Shown: piece after piece, positions 58,492-64,000 of the stretch
Layout of the letters: the number at the start of each line of letters is the position of its first letter
How positions within the stretch are numbered: the first letter of the stretch is position 1
Assembly (NCBI GenBank): GCA_016711125.1
Contig: JADJTQ010000012.1
Location: 124,001 to 188,000 of the forward strand
DNA from: Saprospiraceae bacterium
GTDB lineage: Bacteria > Bacteroidota > Bacteroidia > Chitinophagales > Saprospiraceae
DNA length: 64,000 bases
Reading direction: 5' to 3'
The notes under the pieces: model-generated
What the model saw: the letters and a program-made list of their open reading frames with translations, nothing else
Database searches by the model: none
Told to the model about the DNA's origin: nothing
Program-made: the position numbers and the translations under genes

Positions 58492-60342
58492 ATGATCAGA
58501 ATACTTTTACTCAGTTTTGTCTTAGTTGGCACGTCTGTGGTTTGGGCGCAGGATCTATCTTGGCAACAGAAGGTAGATTACCGGATGAAGATTGATTTTG
58601 ATGTCGAGAATCACCAGTTTACGGGTGAACAAACTCTATTCTATTTTAACAATTCACCTGACACACTTTTTCAGATATTTTATCATCTCTACTTCAATGC
58701 TTTTCAGCCAGGCAGTATGATGGATGTCCGATCTCAAAATCTACCCGACCCTGACCCACGTGTAGCAGATCGAATCTCCAAGCTAAAACCTGGCGAGATC
58801 GGATATTTGAAGATCAAGAACCTGCAGCATGAAGGTGTTGAATTAAAGCATCACACGGAAGGTACGGTCTTGGAAGTAATCCTGGATCAGCCCATTTTGC
58901 CGCATAGCGCCACTGTTCTTGAGATGCGGTTTGAAGGTCAGGTACCCATCCAGATACGAAGATCGGGAAGAGACAACGAGGAGGATATATCCTACTCAAT
59001 GGCACAATGGTATCCAAAACTTTGTGAATATGATTTAGATGGATGGCATGCAGAGCCCTATGTCGGGCGCGAATTTTACGGAGTATGGGGCAACTTTGAT
59101 GTGGAAATCAACATGAATCAGGACTATACCATAGCGGCTACCGGTCTTTTGCAACATCCTGAAAAAATTGGTCACGGTTATACTGATGAAAAGATTAAGC
59201 ATAAGAAAAAAGAGAAACTGAGCTGGCGATTTATTGCCAAAAATGTGCACGATTTTGTTTGGGCTGCAGATCCAGATTATCAACACACAAAAATTGTTGC
59301 CAGAGACGGTACGGTGCTTCCATTTTTTCTTTCAGGAGACGGAGCGGAATAAAGAAGCCTGGTCCGCATTACCAACCATCATCGCTAAGTCATGGCCCTA
59401 TATTATTAATAAATACGGACCATATCCATATGGTAGCTACTCATTTATTATGGGAGGCGATGGTGGTATGGAGTATCCGATGGCCACGTTGATTACGGGT
59501 GCTGATCGGAGTATTTCCAGTTTGGCAGGGGTGGCAATCCATGAACTAATGCATAGCTGGTATCAGATGATGTTGGCGACCAATGAGAGTCTTTATGCAT
59601 GGATGGATGAGGGCTTCACTACCTTGGCTTCCTGCGAAGTGATGAATGAACTAAGGAGAACAGGAGATGTTCCAGGTGCTTACACGCCAATGCCTTATGT
59701 AGATCTATACAATGGCCTTCGTAACCTGATCAAATCCGGTAGGGAGGAAGCATTGTCGACTCACGCTGATCATTTTACAACCAATTATGCCTATGGAGTT
59801 GGTTCCTATACCAAAGGTGCAGTCTTTTAAAGCAATTGGAGTATGTTGTTGGTAGTCAAGTGTTTGATAAAGCCCTATTAAACTATTACTATAAGTGGAA
59901 ATTCCGACATCCAAGCTCCCACGATTTCTTGAGAGTATATGAAAATACCGCTCATATGGAATTAGATTGGTATCTCGATTATTTTATCAACAGCACTAAA
60001 GTGATCGAGTATTTAATTGAAGATATTAGAGCCGAAGAAAATAAGACTCTGGTTACACTTAAGCGCCTAGGTACTATGCCTATGCCTATTGATATTGAAG
60101 TCACCTACAAAGATGGATCTACCTCGTGGCATACTATTCCTTTGACCATCATGCGTGGTCAGAAAAGCACTGATTTGGACCACAACTTCAAAGTCGAACC
60201 CGATTGGCCCTGGACAAATCCGAACTATGATCTAATCCTGGATCAACCTATTGACAAGGTGAAAGCAGTGAGAATTGATCCTACATTGAGATTGGCAGAT
60301 TTTGACCTAAGTAACAATTTCAAGGAACTCCAAGACAATTAG
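58492..60342 (+). CDS. M1-family metallopeptidase, two frameshifts
   Basis: The reconstructed secreted peptidase has about 616 residues with a signal peptide (ILLLSFVLVGTSVVWAQ). The propeller-like N-terminal domain has VDYRMKIDFDVENHQFTG and LSYSMAQWYPK-like motifs. The exopeptidase motif is FIMGGDGGMEYPMATLITG, zinc binding is HELMHSWYQ with the third ligand in DEGFT. Frames break at T6 59323-59328 (one T too many; repair gives LPFFFQETERNKEAW) and at TTTT 59825-59828 (one T missing; GAVFLKQLEYVVG). M1 enzymes remove N-terminal residues from peptides in the periplasm. Confidence 0.87.
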
Positions 60343-60460
60343 CAAGGCATCGTCCGTATTATTTGGTTGAGCAGGATATTGCAATTGGTGTCTCACTCTA
60401 AAAACATTGTCTGCGTTTTCAATACCAATTAAGGTCAATATTCCTACATCGCGGAGCTAT

Positions 60461-61270
60461 TTATAGATCTTTTGACTTCACCAGCCAATATCCGGCTAAC
60501 CACAATAGCATGATGTAAATGAGGCTGGTGACAACAGATTCGGAGCCCGATAGATATAGGCCGGCTTCTCCTTGCTCAACGAGATCTCGGGTGAACGAAA
60601 CATCTCCCAGTGGCAACGGTGTCAGGTCTTCAAAAGCGTTGGCCGGGTAAAAATGCATGGATCGACCATCGAAAATTCTTCGATGGAACATCCACCGAAT
60701 CATAGGTTCTAAAAAAAGGGTATAGGCAAAATACAGGAAAACGGACATGGCCGTTTTACGACTCAAAACTGCAAAAAAGATACCCAATGACATATAACCC
60801 AAATTCATAAGTAGATAGCGGGGGATCATGTCGATCCGATCTAAGGGCCCAAAACTACTGTCATCCGTAGTGTTTGCCATTCCGAAAAGTATAGCCCAGA
60901 GGGCATAATATGCAGTTGAAAGTATGCACAACAATAGGACAAACTCGAACTTACCAACATATATTTGGGCACGAGTGAGACCACTAATGATGTTTTGTCG
61001 AAATGTTTTTTGAGAAAACTCATTACTCATCAAAAATATCGCAAAGAAGCCCCAAAAAAAGTACACTAACCAACTGCCCGTATAAGCCAGAAATGACCAA
61101 ACGGTGGGAAATTGAACCAACATATTGGAAGTGAGTCCCGGAATCGAAATATTCATTGATTTGACAGCCATCAACTGCATGGGTAGTAGCAGCAAGTATA
61201 AGCCACCCAATACTTGGAATACTACATTTTTACGAAACTTAAGCCACTCTAATTGAAGGAGATGCACCAT
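60461..61270 (-). CDS. ABC-2-type transporter permease
   Basis: The 269-residue membrane protein has six hydrophobic segments, including VFQVLGGLYLLLLPMQLMAV, YFFWGFFAIFLMSNEFS, FVLLLCILSTAYYALWAILFG, and a last segment SLIYIMLLWLAGYWLV. The QKTFRQNIISGLTRAQIYVGKF stretch after the second segment is characteristic of ABC-2 permeases of the Bacteroidota bacitracin/Na-type group. The ATPase gene lies 4 bases upstream on the same strand, giving a complete two-gene exporter. The substrate is unknown. Confidence 0.85.
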   Translation of the reverse strand: MVHLLQLEWLKFRKNVVFQVLGGLYLLLLPMQLMAVKSMNISIPGLTSNMLVQFPTVWSFLAYTGSWLVYFFWGFFAIFLMSNEFSQKTFRQNIISGLTRAQIYVGKFEFVLLLCILSTAYYALWAILFGMANTTDDSSFGPLDRIDMIPRYLLMNLGYMSLGIFFAVLSRKTAMSVFLYFAYTLFLEPMIRWMFHRRIFDGRSMHFYPANAFEDLTPLPLGDVSFTRDLVEQGEAGLYLSGSESVVTSLIYIMLLWLAGYWLVKSKDL

Positions 61271-61274
61271 CGGA

Positions 61275-62162
61275 TCATTTGTTTACGATTTCTAAAAATT
61301 CGGTCTCCAAGCTATGTTTTTTAATGACCAACTGCTGCAAGACAATGCCTTTGTCCATCAGCTGGCGATTGAGAGTAGCAGAATCAAAGCCTTTGGGAAC
61401 AGTAATTTCAAGGATACTATTGATCCGTCTGATCTGGTTTACTTGGTTCATCTCTCGCAATATCTTTTCTAACAAGACCAGATCTTCCGACTGTAACTCA
61501 ATGGTCATATCATCCGAGAGAATTGATCCTACCAGACCTTCGGTCAGAAGTCTTCCTTTCTTGAGGATGGCCACATGTGAGCAAATCTTCTCGACCTCAT
61601 CAAGCATGTGACTGGCCATAATGATGGTCTTGCCTCTACTGGCAATTTTCAGAATAATGGACCGGACATCTGCAATCCCGGCTGGATCGAGTCCATTGGT
61701 TGGTTCATCAAGAATGAGGACCTCTGGATCGCCTACCAATGCCGCCGCGATTGCCAATCTCTGACGCATACCTAGTGAGTATCCCGAAAATTTAGACTTC
61801 CTCCTCTCTTTCAGCCCTACCAGCTCAAGCAGTTGATCAAAGTTCGTTTCTTTGCTCCGTTTTATATGCCGAATGATGGCCAGATTGTCGTCAGCGTGCA
61901 GGTATGGATAAAAATTTGGAGTTTCAAGCAGGGCACCTAATTTGGTTCGAACATGGTCACCGTACTTATCTTCAAACCAATGAAAAGATCCCGAATCCTG
62001 ATGAATTATCCCTAGTACAATGCCAAGTATGGTCGTTTTGCCACTACCATTCGGACCAAGTATACCCCAGATCTCGCCCTGCTGCACCTGAAGGTTTAGG
62101 CCATTGAGGGCCTCTATGTTACCATAAGACTTCGAGGTGTCTTTAATCGATAAGACATTCAT
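61275..62162 (-). CDS. ABC-2 exporter ATP-binding protein
   Basis: The 295-residue ATPase has Walker A GPNGSGKTTI, Q-loop ALLETPNFYPYLH, signature SGYSLGMRQRLAIAAALV, Walker B VLILDEPTNGLDP and H-loop ASHMLDEV, then a C-terminal regulatory domain of about 70 residues. Partner of the permease gene 4 bases downstream. The preferred start is the ATG at 62162 (MNVLSIKDTSKSYGN). Confidence 0.93.
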   Translation of the reverse strand: MNVLSIKDTSKSYGNIEALNGLNLQVQQGEIWGILGPNGSGKTTILGIVLGIIHQDSGSFHWFEDKYGDHVRTKLGALLETPNFYPYLHADDNLAIIRHIKRSKETNFDQLLELVGLKERRKSKFSGYSLGMRQRLAIAAALVGDPEVLILDEPTNGLDPAGIADVRSIILKIASRGKTIIMASHMLDEVEKICSHVAILKKGRLLTEGLVGSILSDDMTIELQSEDLVLLEKILREMNQVNQIRRINSILEITVPKGFDSATLNRQLMDKGIVLQQLVIKKHSLETEFLEIVNK

Positions 62163-62376
62163 GCCGTCCAAGATAATGCGAACTTACCGGATTTGTCAAA
62201 CAATCAGACAGATCCCATGTTGCAATCGATTTGAAGTAAGTACACGAGTCACTTTACCTTTCGGTTGAATCAGTTTTGAAAAGACCAAGGGCAGCATACA
62301 GTTAGATCGGATAAATGCCTCACTTTCTTTGTCCGTCTTCATTATCTTAAGGGCAACTTTCCAGGTCTTGTGTGAT

Positions 62377-63919
62377 ATGTTACATATTGAGAAGCTAAGC
62401 GTGGATTATGTCACAACACATGGTGTGGTCAAAGGAATTGTTAATCTCAATTTAGCCATTCGAAAGGGGTGAAATTGTTACGGTTCTTGGCAAAACAGGT
62501 TCAGGAAAATCAACACTCTTGAGGTGCATCCTCGGCAGTTTGAGTCCAAATGCAAAGATCGATCCCTCTGCTATACTAAGGGTGAATGGTCACGATATCC
62601 TATTCAGTAACAAGCCAGAAACAAGGTCGCTTCGAAAAAATTTCATGGCTTCAATGCCACAAAACCCACTATTGGCTCTAAATCCAACGATGACCTGTGG
62701 TAGCCAGGTAGCAGAAGTTATTACAGGCAGGAGAAAAGAAAAAAAAGCTATCGTACTCGATCTTTTTGAAAAGGTATATTTGACAAAGCCTGAAAAACTT
62801 TATTATGCTTATCCCAACCAGGTATCATTAGGACAACTGCAACGGGTCAGCTTAGCCATGGCTCTCGCCGCCAAACCTCAACTTCTGCTGGTTGATGAAC
62901 CTTTTTCATCTCTTGATGCCACTAACGCATATTTACTTAGTTCCTTGTTCAGAGATCTATCCCGTCAACAGAAGATTACTTTCTTAATGATCACGCACGA
63001 TCTTAAAGTGACCGAGACACTGGCCGATTGCTGGATTTGGATGGAAAATGGAGCAATATTGCTGGAAGGGTCAGGATCCATTATTCAAATGCAGGATTTA
63101 CCTATTGAGATCGGACAAGTCGTGAGGTCTGCGAGTTTGGTGAATGATCACAAACCCAAATTGAATCCTGGCACCGAAGCGCTTTTGTCCCTAAGTAATG
63201 TGGGTTACCGGTATGAACGAAGAAAGAGATTAAGTATTCGCAAGAAAGAACCATCAAGAGCAATTTCCGGGATAAACCTCACTATATATCGACATCATGT
63301 ATTAGGTCTTGTCGGGCAATCTGGTAGCGGTAAAAGTACCCTTGCTAAAATCATAGGTGGACTTATAATTGATTTTGAAGGCCAATTAAAACGGCACTTT
63401 GTCGAAAATCGACCCTATTTCAAGCATGTTCAGTACATCATGCAGGATCCAGCCTCCTCGTTGCCACCTCTTCGATCTGTCGGAGACATCATTCTTGACA
63501 CGATTGCTGCATATTTTACAGAGATTGGCAAACGCGATCGTCTTTTGCTCCTACAGAAAGTACTTAAAGATGTGGGCCTTTCAGATGATTATCGATCTAA
63601 ATTCCGCTACCAGCTTTCGGGAGGTGAAAAACAACGCATCATTCTGGCTAGGGCATTGGTCGTTCGTCCTGAAATTCTGGTCTTGGATGAATCATTGAGT
63701 GCTCTGGATCGATATATGCAATTTGAGATCTTACATCTGCTTGAAGATCTGATGAACAATTATAAGCTGTCCATAGTCCTGGTCAGTCATGATCTGGATT
63801 TGGTAGAAAACTTTTGCCAGACCTTGATATATCTGGAAGAGGGGAGAATCAGATTTGTAGGGAAAAGCAACGACCCCGCATTTCAAACATTGAAAGAATC
63901 AAAAAATATTTTGCATTGA
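62377..63919 (+). CDS. Fused DppD/DppF-type ABC ATPase, one frameshift
   Basis: The reconstructed protein of about 514 residues has two ATP-binding domains in tandem, as in the dipeptide/nickel/oligopeptide family (DppD and DppF fused). Domain 1: Walker A GKTGSGKSTLLR, LSLGQLQRVSLAMAL-like signature (VSLGQLQRVSLAMALAA), Walker B LLVDEPFSSLD. Domain 2: GQSGSGKSTLAK, LSGGEKQRIILARALV, ILVLDESLSALD. The frame breaks in GGGG 62466-62469; removing one G gives AIRKGEIVTVLGKTG. No permease or binding protein is in the window; they may lie beyond 64000. Confidence 0.85.
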
Positions 63920-64000
63920 TGCAACCAAATTGCGTTCACTTACGTCTATTGTTTATGAAAACTTTAAGAAATGGATCATCTTGATTTAACACTTATTAAA

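Noticed and set aside
1..64000. Alternative genetic code (stop codon readthrough) as an explanation of broken genes
   Set aside because: Intact genes in the window end with TAA, TAG and TGA alike, and most breaks are frameshifts and not in-frame stops.
1..64000. CRISPR arrays, insertion sequences, integrases, tRNA or rRNA genes
   Set aside because: No regularly spaced direct repeats, transposase motifs, att-like repeats or cloverleaf sequences were seen in the intergenic regions.

Overview
The window is a 64 kb piece of a Bacteroidota chromosome, probably from the Saprospiria or a neighbouring marine or wastewater lineage. This is inferred from a type IX secretion C-terminal domain, DUF4412, DUF2807, DUF6580 and DUF6702 family proteins, many small outer-membrane barrels, a Bacteroidota-style KdsC/UbiA/Maf cluster and A+T-rich TAnnTTTG-like promoter elements. 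I see no IS element, integrase, phage gene, CRISPR array, rRNA or tRNA. Most of it is ordinary housekeeping and envelope sequence.

Layout. 1-8000: end of a polysaccharide-use locus, with a heparinase II/III-type lyase (5' end outside the window), a secreted EEP-family hydrolase, a sulfatase fused to a GH78 alpha-L-rhamnosidase, and a large cytochrome c/propeller lipoprotein. 8000-15000 (minus strand): a dead Uma2 nuclease, a propeller-like protein, selD-mnmH (selenium to tRNA selenouridine), kdsC-ubiA-maf, and fdx-iscX (Fe-S assembly). 15000-24700: a tandem CbbX-type AAA+ protein, a methyltransferase, a barrel with a lysine-rich tail, a lipoprotein, an SDR, an FKBP and isocitrate dehydrogenase kinase/phosphatase aceK. 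24700-39500: a dead DPP-IV peptidase, kynureninase, engB, a glycerolipid acyltransferase, an exonuclease, a DUF4412 pair, an M28 peptidase, proB with a deleted proA, and a DUF2807 adhesin-like protein. 39600-64000: an outer-membrane barrel with a 1000-residue TPR protein, ornithine aminotransferase, coaE, a PLP beta-synthase, a coxC remnant, yggS, a T9SS-exported FG-GAP protein, GDSL hydrolase, dNK, gatC, a LolD/MacB-type ATPase, a cobalamin adenosyltransferase, a 7TM-HD phosphodiesterase, an M1 peptidase, an ABC-2 exporter and a fused DppD/DppF-type ATPase.

A striking property is that many genes are broken. I reconstructed at least twenty frame breaks; nearly all can be repaired by one base in a homopolymer, mostly by adding one. 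That points to sequencing undercalls rather than biology, so I annotate those genes over their full reconstructed spans. A second class cannot be explained this way: in-frame nonsense codons (Uma2, DPP-IV) and larger internal deletions that remove catalytic or membrane segments (proA, coxC, a MazG-like pyrophosphohydrolase). These are either real gene decay or misassembly.

The most interesting items are the sulfatase-rhamnosidase fusion, the double AAA+ protein with duplicated N-terminal domains, the fdx-iscX pair and aceK in a Bacteroidota background, the selD-mnmH overlap, and the cluster of internal deletions. I found no convincing wholly new multi-gene system.
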